Shown piece by piece: positions 33,046 to 42,439 of a DNA stretch of 64,000 nt. This DNA is from Mycobacterium sp. 852014-52450_SCH5900713 (GTDB lineage Bacteria; Actinomycetota; Actinomycetes; Mycobacteriales; Mycobacteriaceae), in NCBI RefSeq assembly GCF_001667075.1, contig NZ_LZIL01000035.1, positions 62,001-126,000 of the forward strand, read 5' to 3'. Position numbers and translations under genes: made by a program. Numbering within the stretch: position 1 is the first letter of the stretch; each line of letters opens with the position of its first letter. The notes beneath the pieces were generated by a model. That model was not told the origin of the DNA, made no database searches, and was given only the letters and a program-made list of their open reading frames with translations.

Positions 33046-33903
33046 ATGGTCGAGTGGTATCTGTTCCTGCCGCAGGTGCGGCTGTCGGCGACGGAAATCG
33101 TGGAGCGGGCCCGCCACGCCGAGGCCAGTGGCTTCGACGGCATCGCGTTCATCGATCACCTCGAGGCGCCCGGTCTGCCCGATGAAAGCATTTGGGAAGC
33201 AATGGGCATTGCGAGCTGGGTGGCGGCCAAGACGGAGCGGCTCCGCATCGGCCATCTGGTGCTCTGTGATGCCTTCCGCCATCCCGCCGTGCTGTCCAAA
33301 CAAGCCGTCACCCTGTCGGACGCGTCGGAGGGCAGGTTCGACCTGGGCCTCGGTGCGGGGTCCTGGCCCGCGGAGTTCGCCAGATTCGACGTCGGCCAGC
33401 AGGACGCGGTCGCCCGGGTCGAGCAGCTGGATCGGCACCTGGCGTTGCTGCGGCAGTACTGGGGTGACGATCCGGGCGCCGGCTCAGCTCCGCAAGCCCC
33501 GCCGAGGTCTCATCCGATACCGCTGGTCCTGGGCGGCACCGGGCGCCGGATGATGGAACTCGTTCGCAGATACGCGGATTGGTGGAACCTGCCGGCGAAC
33601 CACCTCGACAAGCTGCCCTCGCTGGCCCCGGCGGCCGGCACGGCCCGGCTTTCCGTTCAGCAGATGGTGGGGTTCGTACGATCGGGTACCGACCCCGACA
33701 CCGTGCGCGAGGTCAGCACGCGGCGATTCGGCCACCTGGGCGCGGGGCTGGTGTGTGGCGATGCCGACGAGCTCATCGGCCACTTCAGCGGGCTGGCGTC
33801 CCAGCGCGTCGAGCGGTTCTACGTGTGGTTTGCCGATTTCGCCGTACCCGATTCCCTGCGTGAGTTCGGCGAAACGGTGATCAAGGCTTTCCCGGCGCCG
33901 TAG
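33046..33903 (+). CDS. LLM-class (F420- or flavin-dependent) oxidoreductase
   Basis: This 285-residue TIM-barrel protein has GFDGIAFIDHLEAPG near the N-terminus, SDASEGRFDLGLGAGSWP at mid-length, and PLVLGGTGRRMMELV, which are luciferase-like monooxygenase motifs. Mycobacterial members commonly use F420. It is divergent from the dehydrogenase operon and converges on the SDR gene with a 3-bp gap. It may reduce or oxidise a ketone or enoyl intermediate of the pathway. Confidence 0.87.
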   Translation: MVEWYLFLPQVRLSATEIVERARHAEASGFDGIAFIDHLEAPGLPDESIWEAMGIASWVAAKTERLRIGHLVLCDAFRHPAVLSKQAVTLSDASEGRFDLGLGAGSWPAEFARFDVGQQDAVARVEQLDRHLALLRQYWGDDPGAGSAPQAPPRSHPIPLVLGGTGRRMMELVRRYADWWNLPANHLDKLPSLAPAAGTARLSVQQMVGFVRSGTDPDTVREVSTRRFGHLGAGLVCGDADELIGHFSGLASQRVERFYVWFADFAVPDSLREFGETVIKAFPAP

Positions 33904-33906
33904 CCG

Positions 33907-34626
33907 TCAACCCCGTTGCTCGGCGCGCCGCCGCGCTTCCGTGGGAACGACCGGCGGCCGGGCGAACGGCCCGCGCTGGACCGCGCTGAGCCGGATCTCC
34001 GGCAGGTCGACCGACGGGTCGACGGTGTCCAGCCAGGCCACCGCGTCCGCCACGTCCGAGACCTGGATGGCGTACATCTCGAAGGGAACGTCGGAAAGCA
34101 TCTCGGTTTCCACCGGGCCCGGGGTGACGATGTGGACGCTGATGCCGTCACGGTCGACTTCCAGCGCCAAGGCCCGCGCGAAGGCGTTCATCCCCGCTTT
34201 CGATGCCGAGTAGGCGGTTCGCGCCATCATCGGTTCGTGCGCCGCCGACGACGAGATGAACACGAACCGCGAACCCGCGCGCATCCTGGGCAGCGCGGCG
34301 GCGGTCACCACGAAGCACGAATCCAGATTGGCCGAAATGATGGTCCGCCACTGCTCGAACGTCTGCTTGCGCGCGTACGTTCCACCCAGCGTGCCGGCGG
34401 CGTGCACGACGAGGTCGATGGTCTCCAATGCGCTTGTCGCAGCGGCGAATCCGTCCGGATCCGAGGCATCGGCCACGATGTGGCGCGCGCCGATCTCCTC
34501 GGCCGCTGCGCGCAACGGGGCCTCGCGTCGCGCCACCAGCACCACGTCGTAACCCAGCTCGGCCAACTTGCGACCGCACCCTTTGCCGATCCCGCCGCTG
34601 CCGCCGGTGACCAATGCCGTTCTCAC
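33907..34626 (-). CDS. Short-chain dehydrogenase/reductase
   Basis: This 239-residue SDR has TGGSGGIGKG, HAAGTLGG in place of NNAG, ISSSAAHEP and YSASK. The GTG start at 34626 is preceded by GAGAGG. It lies 10 bp behind the GntR gene and is probably co-transcribed with it. It may oxidise a 3-hydroxyacyl-CoA or an alcohol of the same pathway. Confidence 0.87.
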   Translation of the reverse strand: MRTALVTGGSGGIGKGCGRKLAELGYDVVLVARREAPLRAAAEEIGARHIVADASDPDGFAAATSALETIDLVVHAAGTLGGTYARKQTFEQWRTIISANLDSCFVVTAAALPRMRAGSRFVFISSSAAHEPMMARTAYSASKAGMNAFARALALEVDRDGISVHIVTPGPVETEMLSDVPFEMYAIQVSDVADAVAWLDTVDPSVDLPEIRLSAVQRGPFARPPVVPTEARRRAEQRG

Positions 34627-34636
34627 GGGCTGCCTC

Positions 34637-35458
34637 TCAGGTTTGACGGAAATCCCGCGTCCGCGACAATGCCTGCGGTGACAGCGCGTGAATTCGTTGA
34701 TCGTGCCGACCGGAGAGTACGTAGGTCTGGGTGTCGGCGAGATGGCGGCCCGCGATGCGGCGGGCCCGGTCGACGTCGCCCTCCGCGATGGTCTCGGTCA
34801 GCTTGACGTGCGTGCTGAGCACCGCGCGGCGTTGGGCCAGCGAGGGGTAGGTGCCTCGCGCCGCGCTCTCGTCCGCCCACTGTTGTTCGTGGCTGGTCCA
34901 CAGCGTCTCCAGGCTGCCGACCACCGCGATGATGGTGTGGTTTCCACAGCCACGGACCACGAGATCGTGGAATTCACGCCCGATTTCGGTGAACAGCCCG
35001 CCGTCCTCGATGTTCTCGGCCATGGAGTCGTTGACCCGGTTGAGCTCTGGGACCAAGGTGTCCGCCCGGTCCGGCCGCCGGGCGGCCAGCGCGGCGCACG
35101 CGGGCTCGAGTTCCTGCAAGGCCATGCCGAGGTCGGCGACCGCTACGGACTCGCTCTGCAGTAACAGCCCGAGCATGTACGCGGCGCTGGTCTTCGCCGG
35201 GGCGTGCACAACGGCGCCACCACGGTTGCCCCGTCGCACCGAAACCAGGCCCTCGGTCTCCAGAATCCGCAGCGCTTCGCGCAGAGAAACCAGACTCACG
35301 TTGAACTGCTCGACAAGCACCTCTTGACGCGGCAAGAGATCGCCGTCGGCGAGGTCACCGTTGATGATCTGGCGGCGCAACTCGTCGGCTACGATTTCTG
35401 CGATCCGCGGCGCCGACAATCGGCGACGGGCGTCGCTCCCAATTCCCAAGGCGGTCAT
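34637..35458 (-). CDS. GntR family (FadR subfamily) regulator
   Basis: This 273-residue protein has the GntR winged helix at residues about 15-80 (LLPRQEVLVEQFNVSLVSLR; LETEGLVSVRRGNRGG). An all-helical FCD domain follows, with metal-site residues such as the His in EFHDLVV. GAGG before ATG 35458 decides the start over a TTG 21 bp upstream. It is divergent from the CaiB gene. The palindrome GCTATTTTAGC in that gap is a likely autoregulatory operator. Ligands of this group are often acyl-CoAs or carboxylates. Confidence 0.9.
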   Translation of the reverse strand: MTALGIGSDARRRLSAPRIAEIVADELRRQIINGDLADGDLLPRQEVLVEQFNVSLVSLREALRILETEGLVSVRRGNRGGAVVHAPAKTSAAYMLGLLLQSESVAVADLGMALQELEPACAALAARRPDRADTLVPELNRVNDSMAENIEDGGLFTEIGREFHDLVVRGCGNHTIIAVVGSLETLWTSHEQQWADESAARGTYPSLAQRRAVLSTHVKLTETIAEGDVDRARRIAGRHLADTQTYVLSGRHDQRIHALSPQALSRTRDFRQT

Positions 35459-35490
35459 CCGATCCTCGATGCATAGCAACTCGCTGGCTT

Positions 35491-35521
35491 AGCTATTTTA
35501 GCAGTAATGGTATAAATAGCT
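35491..35521. promoter_or_regulatory. Probable GntR operator region
   Basis: AGCTATTT at 35491-35498 and AAATAGCT at 35514-35521 form a perfect 8-bp inverted repeat. The left half also contains GCTA-TTT-TAGC (35492-35502), an 11-bp palindrome with the 3-bp spacer typical of FadR-type sites. It lies 33 bp before the GntR gene and 36 bp before the CaiB gene. Confidence 0.55.
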
Positions 35522-35557
35522 TCTTCGATCGCGTGTCGATCGGGAGGGCGGGTGTAA

Positions 35558-37942
35558 GTGAGCGAGCGGTCCGACAGCCGGCCCACACCGCTGCACGACC
35601 TGCGTGTCGTCGAGATCAGTGACCGGATCGCCGGCAGTTATTGCGGCAAGCTGCTGGTCGATGCCGGGGCGCAGGTGTGCAAACTTGAACCGCCGCAGGG
35701 GGATTGGCTCCGCCGTTATTCGGCGACCGGATCGCCCGTGCCGGACGGAAAGAGCTCGCCGTTCTTCGCCTACCTCAATGCGGGCAAGCGCAGCATGACT
35801 TACCGGCCCGACGCCGGGCGCTTGTCCGCCGAGCTGTCCGCCGCGGACGTGGTGGTGGTGACTGCCGGCCGGGAGCAGGCCGCGGCGTTGGGTGTCGACC
35901 CGCAGCGGCTGCTGGCACAGTGTCCGCGCGCAATCATCGTCACGATCTCCGACTTCGGCTGGACGGGACCGTACGCCGATCGGGCAGCCAGCGAATTCAC
36001 CCTGCAGGCGTGGGCGGGCTCGCCCGGCTTCCGGGGCGATCCCGCGGGGCCGCCCATCGCGATCGGCGGCGACCTGGGGGAGTACATGGGCGGCGTCTAC
36101 GCCGCGTTCGGCGTACTGGCCGTGCGCCGCCGCGTCGAGCGCGGTGGCCCCGGTGAGCACCTCGATCTCTCCATGCTCGAGGCGTTGACCGCGATGCAGA
36201 GCAGCGAATGGCTGCATTCGCAGCTGCTTCGCGTGCCCCCGATCCGCCGCACGCTCGAAGTGCCGTCGATCGAGCCCGCCAAGGACGGCTACGTCGGGAT
36301 CACCATGGTCACCGGCCAGCAATGGCTCGACTTCGTTGCCATGGTCGAATGCCCGCAGCTCGAAGAGATCGAACAGCTCCGCTTCCAGATCGGCAGGTGG
36401 GCCTATCGTGACCTGATCCGCGAACAGATCGGCCCATGGCTGGCCGAACGCACCGTCGAGGAAATCGTCGAGCTCGGCCAACTGTTCCGGCTCCCCATCG
36501 CGGCGCTGGGCAACGGCTCCACGATCCGGGAGATGGAATACGTGACCGAGCGCGGGGCATTCGTCCGCAACCCCGCGGGCTTCCACCAGCCCCGGCCACC
36601 CTGGTTGATGTCAGCGTGCGCGCCCGCCCCGCCGCGGGCGACGCCGGCCCTCGGCGAGGCCAATGACGAGATCCCTTGGTCCCGAAGGGAAGCCATGGAA
36701 GCCTCCGCCGCGGTCGGGCTGCCCCTGGCCGGTGTGCGCATCGTCGACCTGACCGCGTTCTGGGCCGGTCCTGCGGCCACCCACCTACTGGCCGCGTTCG
36801 GTGCCGACGTCATCAAGGTGGAGTCGATACAGCGACCGGACGGCATTCGATACTCGGGCGGCATGCGCACCGATGTCGACGATTGGTGGGAGTACGGCTG
36901 GGTTTTCCACGCCATGAACACCAACAAGCGTTCCGTCACACTGGATTTGGGCTCCGAAGACGGGCGCCGCCTGTTCAGCGAGCTGGCCGCCGGCGCTGAC
37001 GTGGTGATCGAGAACTTCTCACCGCGGGTGATGGACCAGTTCGGCCTGACGGCCGATACGCTGCTGAACGTCAACCCCAGGCTCGTCGTCGCCCGGATGC
37101 CCGCGTTCGGGCTGGACGGACCGTGGCGGGACCGTGTCGGATTCGCCCCCACCATGGAGCAGATCGCCGGCCTGGCCTGGGTGACCGGATTGCCCGAGAC
37201 CCCGCCGGTCACGCCGCGCGGGGCGTGCGATCCGCTGGCGGGTGTGCACGCGGCGTTCGCGGTGCTGGCCGCGCTGAATTTCGCCGAACGCACCGGCTCG
37301 GGGCAGCAACTCGAGCTGCCGATGCTCGAAACGGTGCTGAACGCTACCGCGATCCAGGCGATCGAATCCGAGGTCTTCGGGATAACGCTGACCCGGCGGG
37401 GCAACCGCGGTCACGGCGACGCGATCCAAAACATCTACCGGTGTGTGGGCGACGACGACTGGATCGCGGTCACCGTGCGCGACGACCGGCACTGGCGTGC
37501 CCTGGTCGAGGTGATGGATCGACCGGCGTGGTGCGACGAGGAGCTGTCCACCGTCGCCGGACGGCGACAGCGGGCCGACGACGTCGATCGCCGGCTGGCG
37601 GACTGGTTCGCGCGCCAACCCCTCGACTCGACGGTGGAGCAATTGGCGGCCGCCGGCATCCCCGCCGCACCGGTGGTGTCGCCGTCGTTGGTGATCGAGA
37701 ACCCCCAACTGAGTCATCGGGGATTCTTGGAGACCCTGGACCACCCCAGCACCGGCGCCGGCCGCTATCCCTGCCCGCCGTTCGCCCAGCTGGCCGGCCA
37801 GGACAGGTGGCTGCTGCGGCCACCGCCGCGGCTGGGCGAGCACAATGAAGAGATACTGCGTGAGCGGTGCGGGCTGACCGAGGAAGAGCTGACACGCCTC
37901 GCAACCAGCGGGGTGATCGGGACCCGACCCAAGGGCCTGTGA
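35558..37942 (+). CDS. Tandem CaiB/BaiF family III CoA-transferase
   Basis: This 794-residue protein contains two complete CaiB domains, residues about 12-375 (LHDLRVVEISDRIAGSYCG) and 390-790 (LAGVRIVDLTAFWAGPAATH). Mycobacteria have other tandem members of about this size (for example Rv1866, from memory). At the position of the catalytic Asp of formyl-CoA transferase, both halves appear to carry Glu (SMLEAL; PMLETV). It would move CoA between acids. GGGAGG about 11 bp before the GTG supports the start. The ferredoxin gene follows 17 bp later. Confidence 0.9.
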   Translation: MSERSDSRPTPLHDLRVVEISDRIAGSYCGKLLVDAGAQVCKLEPPQGDWLRRYSATGSPVPDGKSSPFFAYLNAGKRSMTYRPDAGRLSAELSAADVVVVTAGREQAAALGVDPQRLLAQCPRAIIVTISDFGWTGPYADRAASEFTLQAWAGSPGFRGDPAGPPIAIGGDLGEYMGGVYAAFGVLAVRRRVERGGPGEHLDLSMLEALTAMQSSEWLHSQLLRVPPIRRTLEVPSIEPAKDGYVGITMVTGQQWLDFVAMVECPQLEEIEQLRFQIGRWAYRDLIREQIGPWLAERTVEEIVELGQLFRLPIAALGNGSTIREMEYVTERGAFVRNPAGFHQPRPPWLMSACAPAPPRATPALGEANDEIPWSRREAMEASAAVGLPLAGVRIVDLTAFWAGPAATHLLAAFGADVIKVESIQRPDGIRYSGGMRTDVDDWWEYGWVFHAMNTNKRSVTLDLGSEDGRRLFSELAAGADVVIENFSPRVMDQFGLTADTLLNVNPRLVVARMPAFGLDGPWRDRVGFAPTMEQIAGLAWVTGLPETPPVTPRGACDPLAGVHAAFAVLAALNFAERTGSGQQLELPMLETVLNATAIQAIESEVFGITLTRRGNRGHGDAIQNIYRCVGDDDWIAVTVRDDRHWRALVEVMDRPAWCDEELSTVAGRRQRADDVDRRLADWFARQPLDSTVEQLAAAGIPAAPVVSPSLVIENPQLSHRGFLETLDHPSTGAGRYPCPPFAQLAGQDRWLLRPPPRLGEHNEEILRERCGLTEEELTRLATSGVIGTRPKGL

Positions 37943-37959
37943 GAAGTGGAGGGCATCTG

Positions 37960-38151
37960 ATGCGCGTGACAGTTGACGAAAACCTTTGTGAGGCCAACGG
38001 CTTCTGCGAATCGCTGGCACCGGAAGTCTTCGAGCTGGGGGACGAGGACGTGGTGCAGATCGCGGACGGGCCCGTGCCGCCGCGGCTGGAGATCGACGTG
38101 CGCGCCGCGGTGGACCAATGCCCCAAGGCCGCGCTGCGACTGATCGACTGA
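37960..38151 (+). CDS. Small ferredoxin of the P450-partner type
   Basis: This 63-residue protein has CEANGFC (C-x5-C) and a distal CPKAAL, the pattern of [3Fe-4S] or [4Fe-4S] ferredoxins that serve bacterial P450s. ATG 37960 gives the normal family length. The P450 gene at 38212-39450 converges on it, 60 bp away, so it is the likely electron donor of that enzyme, although the KshA-like oxygenase is also near. Confidence 0.88.
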   Translation: MRVTVDENLCEANGFCESLAPEVFELGDEDVVQIADGPVPPRLEIDVRAAVDQCPKAALRLID

Positions 38152-38211
38152 GGGATCAGCGCCTGACGACGGCGAGCGCCGGGACGGCGCGAATAAGAAG
38201 TCGGGCAATCC

Positions 38212-39450
38212 TCATCTGCGTTCGCCCAGTGAGATCGACATTTCGTCGTAGATCGACATGTTCGTGGTCAGGTTCGGATAAGCCACTTTCGCCGGGCCGA
38301 GGGCGATGTTGTCGCAACGCAGCAACAGTTCATCGAACACCGCGCGCAGTTCCGCGCGCGCCAGCATGGCGCCCAGGCAGTGGTGGGGTCCGCCGCCACC
38401 GAAGGCCACCTGGGGGTTCGGCTGACGACCGATGTCGAAGGTGAACGGAGACGCGAAGACCTCCTCGTCGCGGTTGGCCGAACGCAGCATCGACACCACC
38501 CGCTCGCCCTTCGCGATGCGCTGGCCGTCCATCTCGACGTCGACCTTCGCGGTGCGCGTCCAGTACGCGACCGGTGAGGCCCAGCGCAACACTTCCTCGA
38601 TGGCGCTGGGCCGCACTGCTTCCTGCTCGCGATAGCGCTCGATCTGCTCCGGGTTCGTCACGAACGCCTGCAGCCCGATGGCCAGCGCATTCTTGGTGGT
38701 GTCGCTGCCGGCGAACGCCAACACGAAGAAGAAAAATTCGAGTTCGTGCGGTGGCAAGCTGAAGTGATCACCGTCTTCGCCGGTGATCACCGCGGTCGCC
38801 AACGTGCTCCAGATGTCGTCGGTGGGATTGCGTCGTTTCTCCGCGGTGAGGTCCATTGCGTACCCGAAGATGTTGGCGTAGAGGTCGGTTTCGTCCTGCC
38901 GGCTCAGCTGCACCTCCGGCGAGTTGGCCTTCAAGATGCGGTCCAGGCCGTCGAAGATTCGGGGCCGGTCGTCCTCCGGTATGCCGATGATGTCGCCGAT
39001 GACTGTCATCGGCAGGGCGTCGGCGACGTCCTCGATCCAATCGCCGCCGCCCTCGGCGAGCAGGCGGTCGATCATGCGCGCGGCCCTCGCCCGGATGCCG
39101 TCCTCGAGCTTGGCGATCGCCCGCGGATTGAACGCGTTCGAGATCAGCTTGCGGCGCTTGTTCAGCCCGGGCGGGTCCATGTTGATGATGGTGGGGTACG
39201 ACGAGAACATCCCGACCGGCTGGATGAGCGGGCCGTCGACCGCGGTGAAGGACTCGACATCGCGATGCAGCCGGATTGCGTGCCGGTGCTTGGTGGCCAC
39301 CCAGAACTGGCGCTGGACCGTCTTGGCTACGCCCGGGGTCAGGTCGTGGCGGAAAAGTGGCTGGCTGTGCCGCAACTCCGTGAACAATTCGTCGGGAAAC
39401 CCATTGCGCCACAGGGAGAAATCGGAAAGATCCACTGCCGCCGCCGTCAT
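38212..39450 (-). CDS. Cytochrome P450
   Basis: This 412-residue P450 has AFAGSDTTKNA (I-helix oxygen site), EEVLRWASPVAYWTRTA (ExxR), and VAFGGGGPHHCLGAMLAR, whose Cys is the haem ligand. Full length and lack of a membrane anchor fit soluble bacterial P450s. Subfamily cannot be assigned with confidence; the neighbourhood would fit hydroxylation of a steroid, terpenoid or alkyl side chain. It is divergent from the KshA-like Rieske gene across a 152-bp gap holding an A/T-rich element. Confidence 0.93.
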   Translation of the reverse strand: MTAAAVDLSDFSLWRNGFPDELFTELRHSQPLFRHDLTPGVAKTVQRQFWVATKHRHAIRLHRDVESFTAVDGPLIQPVGMFSSYPTIINMDPPGLNKRRKLISNAFNPRAIAKLEDGIRARAARMIDRLLAEGGGDWIEDVADALPMTVIGDIIGIPEDDRPRIFDGLDRILKANSPEVQLSRQDETDLYANIFGYAMDLTAEKRRNPTDDIWSTLATAVITGEDGDHFSLPPHELEFFFFVLAFAGSDTTKNALAIGLQAFVTNPEQIERYREQEAVRPSAIEEVLRWASPVAYWTRTAKVDVEMDGQRIAKGERVVSMLRSANRDEEVFASPFTFDIGRQPNPQVAFGGGGPHHCLGAMLARAELRAVFDELLLRCDNIALGPAKVAYPNLTTNMSIYDEMSISLGERR

Positions 39451-39501
39451 CTGATACTCCGCTCTGCCCGGGCTCGTCTGGTGCCGCGTTGACGTTCAAT
39501 G

Positions 39502-39512
39502 CTTAAAATAGT
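39502..39512. promoter_or_regulatory. A/T-rich element in the P450-Rieske divergent promoter
   Basis: CTTA-AAA-TAGT matches GCTA-N3-TAGC at 5 of 8 arm positions and shares AAAATAGTAAA with the element at 32986-32996. It may be a weak GntR site or simply a -10 region (TAAAAT). Confidence 0.3.
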
Positions 39513-39602
39513 AAAAATAGACCTTGTCGTCGAACCGCGGTGAGTGAAGGGCGGCCAAATTGCGCTCCGCTCGCCTTGGTCTGGGCGGGATATGGAGAGT
39601 TC

Positions 39603-40736
39603 GTGACGCACACAATTTCTGACCCGGCGTCGGATTCGGCCGGGGATGGGGATCCATCGGAACGCGAGTTCGGGCAGTCGGGCATTGCGCTGTCGACCTA
39701 TCGGTTCCCGACGGGCTGGTTCATCGTCGCGTTCGGCTCCGACCTGGCCGCCGGTGAGGTCAAGCGCCTGCACTACTTCGGTGAGGAGCTGGTGCTGTTC
39801 CGCACCGCTTCCGGCAAGGTCAACGTGCTGGACGCCTACTGCCAGCACCTCGGCGCCAATATGGGCGTCGGCGGTACCGTCGAAGACGAGAACATCGTCT
39901 GCCCCTGGCACGGCTGGCGGTGGCGCGGCGACGGCTCCAACGCGCTGATCCCGTACAGCAAGATCGGCTGCAAGAACAACGTCCGCATCCGCACCTATCC
40001 GTGCATGGAGTGGTACGGCTTCATCCTGGTCTGGCACGAACGCCACGGCCGGGCGCCGTACTGGCAGCCGCCGACGCTGCCCGAGCTGGAAACGGGCGAG
40101 TACTACCCGCTGCACCCGCACAGTCGGATGCTCAACCGGGTCAAGGTGCACGCGCAGATGATCATCGAGAATGCGGCCGACCCGTATCACGTGCAGTACG
40201 TGCACAAGGCCGCCAACCCCGCCAATACCGCCTCGTTCGAAGTGGCTGGCTATCACCTGCACGCCACCGTCAACGCCCACTTCGGTGGGGGCCGAGCAAA
40301 GACGTGGTTGACCCCCAACGGGCCGGTCGACGCCAAGATCATCTACGACAACTACTCGTTGGGGCTGGGGCTGGTCCGGTTTCCGAGTGACCTGGTGGCC
40401 ACCATCGAGGTCACCGGGCAGACTCCGGTCGACGAGGACTACACCGATTACTTCTACACGCAGGCGTCCGTCCGCGAGCCGGGCGACACCGGCGACGTGC
40501 CGACGGGTCGCGCGGCCAAATTCCTGGCCCTGCAACAAGAGGTCATCAAGCAGGACTTCTTCACGTGGGAGAACATGAAGTACCTGGAGAAGCCGAACCT
40601 GGCTCCCGAAGAGGCGCACGACTATGCGGCCCTTCGCCGCTGGGCCCACCGCTTCTACCCGGGCCCGCAGCCGTCCCCGTCCGACTTCGGGTACACGGCC
40701 GACGGTAAGCCCGACCCGGCGGCCGCGAAAGCCTGA
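39603..40736 (+). CDS. KshA-like Rieske oxygenase
   Basis: This 377-residue protein has Rieske ligands Cys80/His82 (CQHLG) and Cys100/His103 (CPWH), with the normal 17-residue loop, followed by DPYHVQYVH for the catalytic iron. The domain layout resembles the oxygenase of 3-ketosteroid 9-alpha-hydroxylase. GGAGAG before GTG 39603 favours this start over GTG 39540. A ligase gene follows 21 bp later. The substrate is unknown; a polycyclic or terpenoid ketone is a reasonable guess from the neighbourhood. Its reductase is not encoded here. Confidence 0.88.
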   Translation: MTHTISDPASDSAGDGDPSEREFGQSGIALSTYRFPTGWFIVAFGSDLAAGEVKRLHYFGEELVLFRTASGKVNVLDAYCQHLGANMGVGGTVEDENIVCPWHGWRWRGDGSNALIPYSKIGCKNNVRIRTYPCMEWYGFILVWHERHGRAPYWQPPTLPELETGEYYPLHPHSRMLNRVKVHAQMIIENAADPYHVQYVHKAANPANTASFEVAGYHLHATVNAHFGGGRAKTWLTPNGPVDAKIIYDNYSLGLGLVRFPSDLVATIEVTGQTPVDEDYTDYFYTQASVREPGDTGDVPTGRAAKFLALQQEVIKQDFFTWENMKYLEKPNLAPEEAHDYAALRRWAHRFYPGPQPSPSDFGYTADGKPDPAAAKA

Positions 40737-40757
40737 GCGAAAGCCCCTGGAAGCCCC

Positions 40758-42344
40758 ATGAGTCCCGACCGGAGCGGACCTCTCGGGCCCGCCGACTTCG
40801 GCGTCGAAAGTTTCACGGTCGCGGCCGTGCTCGATCGGCGGGCCGAGCAATATCCCGACCGGGTGATGATGTCGATCGCCGGCGTTGACGTGACCTTCGA
40901 GCAGATGCGGCAGCGCTCCGGCGCCGCCGCGAACATACTCACGGAGTTGGGCGTCGGCCGCGGCGATTGCGTGGCGTTGTTCACCGGAACCTGCCCGGAA
41001 TGGGTCTACTTCTGGCTGGGGGCGGCGCGTATCGGCGCGGTCAGCGCCGCCGTCAATGCCGCGAACAAAGGGGACTTCCTGCTGCACGCTTTGCGGCTGT
41101 CGCAGGCCAAGGTGATTCTGGCCGACGTTGAGCGTCGGCCCCGGGTGGACGAGGTTGCCGGGGCGTTGGAGATCGCGCCGACCATTGTGCTGCAAGGTGA
41201 TTCACTTGACGCGGAGTTGAGCCGAGGCGGCGCCCGTCCGGTCGCAGGCGTCGGGGCGGCGGCGGACGACGTGGGCTGTCTCTTCTACACGTCGGGCACC
41301 ACCGGGTCGTCGAAAGCGGTTGCCACGACCTGGCCTTACCTGTTCACGGTCGCCGCGACGGTCGCGTCGGCCTGGGAATTGCGCGCGGGGGAAGTGCTGT
41401 GGACGGCGATGCCGCTGTTCCACCTGAGCGCGGCACCCAGCGTGCTCGCCCCGATGCTGCTCGGCGCGACGACTGTGCTGGCGCAAGCGTTTCACCCCGC
41501 CGAGGTGTGGGACGACATACGCGCCCGCGGTGCCGTCGGCTTCGCCGGCGCCGGCGCGATGGTGTCGATGTTGCATAACCTGCCCCCGGATCCGCGTGAT
41601 GCCGAGCTGCCGCTGCGGTTCATCTCGGCGGCTCCGATCGACGCCAAGGCTTATCGCGACATCGAAAAGCGTTACGGCTGCCGCATCGTCACGATGTACG
41701 GGATGACCGAGGCGTTTCCGATCGCCGTCAAGACCCTGGCCGACGAAGGGGTGCCCGGAACATCGGGCCGGCCCAATCCGAATTTCGACGTGCGGATCGT
41801 CGACGCGGGCGGCGACCCCGTGCCCGTCGGCGCGGCCGGGGAAATCGCCTGCCGGTCCCGGTACCCGCACGTCATGAGCGAAGGCTATGTCGCGCAAGGC
41901 ATGCGGGTCATTGCACACCCGGAATGGTTTCGCACCGGCGATGTCGGCCGGATCGACGCCGAGGGAAACCTGACGTACGTCGACCGCAGGAAAGATTCGC
42001 TTCGTCGGCGCGGTGAAAACGTTTCCTCGGTCGAGGTGGAAACCGTGGTCACGAGCCATCCCGCCGTGGCGGAAGCCGCCGCGGTCGGGGTGCCCAGCGC
42101 GTTGGGGGAAGACGACATCTTGGTGGTCCTGACATTGCGACCCGGGGCCACAGTGGATTACGCCGAGCTGCTCGATTTCTGCTCGGCGCGGATGCCGTAC
42201 TTCTGCGTGCCCCGATACGTGGAGATCGTGAGCGAGCTGCCGAAGACTGTCATCGGGCGGATACGTAAGGACTTGTTGCGCGAGCGGGGGGTGACTAGAG
42301 AGGCGTGGGATCGTGAAGCTCAGGGCTATATCGTTAGCCGGTAA
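40758..42344 (+). CDS. AMP-forming acyl-CoA ligase
   Basis: This 528-residue ANL enzyme has YTSGTTGSSKAVAT (P-loop), IVTMYGMTEAFP, GDVGRIDAEGNLTYVDRRKD and PKTVIGRIRKD with the catalytic Lys. It is longer at the N-terminus than the 27222-28718 ligase and closer to carnitine-CoA ligase (CaiC)-type proteins in its end. It follows the Rieske gene and likely activates an acid formed after oxidation. GGAAG precedes the ATG. Confidence 0.9.
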   Translation: MSPDRSGPLGPADFGVESFTVAAVLDRRAEQYPDRVMMSIAGVDVTFEQMRQRSGAAANILTELGVGRGDCVALFTGTCPEWVYFWLGAARIGAVSAAVNAANKGDFLLHALRLSQAKVILADVERRPRVDEVAGALEIAPTIVLQGDSLDAELSRGGARPVAGVGAAADDVGCLFYTSGTTGSSKAVATTWPYLFTVAATVASAWELRAGEVLWTAMPLFHLSAAPSVLAPMLLGATTVLAQAFHPAEVWDDIRARGAVGFAGAGAMVSMLHNLPPDPRDAELPLRFISAAPIDAKAYRDIEKRYGCRIVTMYGMTEAFPIAVKTLADEGVPGTSGRPNPNFDVRIVDAGGDPVPVGAAGEIACRSRYPHVMSEGYVAQGMRVIAHPEWFRTGDVGRIDAEGNLTYVDRRKDSLRRRGENVSSVEVETVVTSHPAVAEAAAVGVPSALGEDDILVVLTLRPGATVDYAELLDFCSARMPYFCVPRYVEIVSELPKTVIGRIRKDLLRERGVTREAWDREAQGYIVSR

Positions 42345-42439
42345 GTTACGTTAATGTTACGTGCTAGTCGGCAAGTGACTTTACCGTTACATCCGTCCGC
42401 TCGTTGGCAGTCGTTTCCCGGGAGAGGCTGGAGACCGAA

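Noticed and set aside
42325..42340. GGCTA-TATCGT-TAGCC inverted repeat at the end of the second ligase gene
   Set aside because: It resembles the GntR motif but has a 6-bp spacer and lies within coding sequence, so it was not counted as an operator.
42346..42400. GTTACG-TTAAT-GTTACG and related GTTAC copies before the SnoaL gene as an operator
   Set aside because: The copies are short and irregularly spaced, and no regulator could be linked to them; noted only as an A/T-richer promoter-like stretch.
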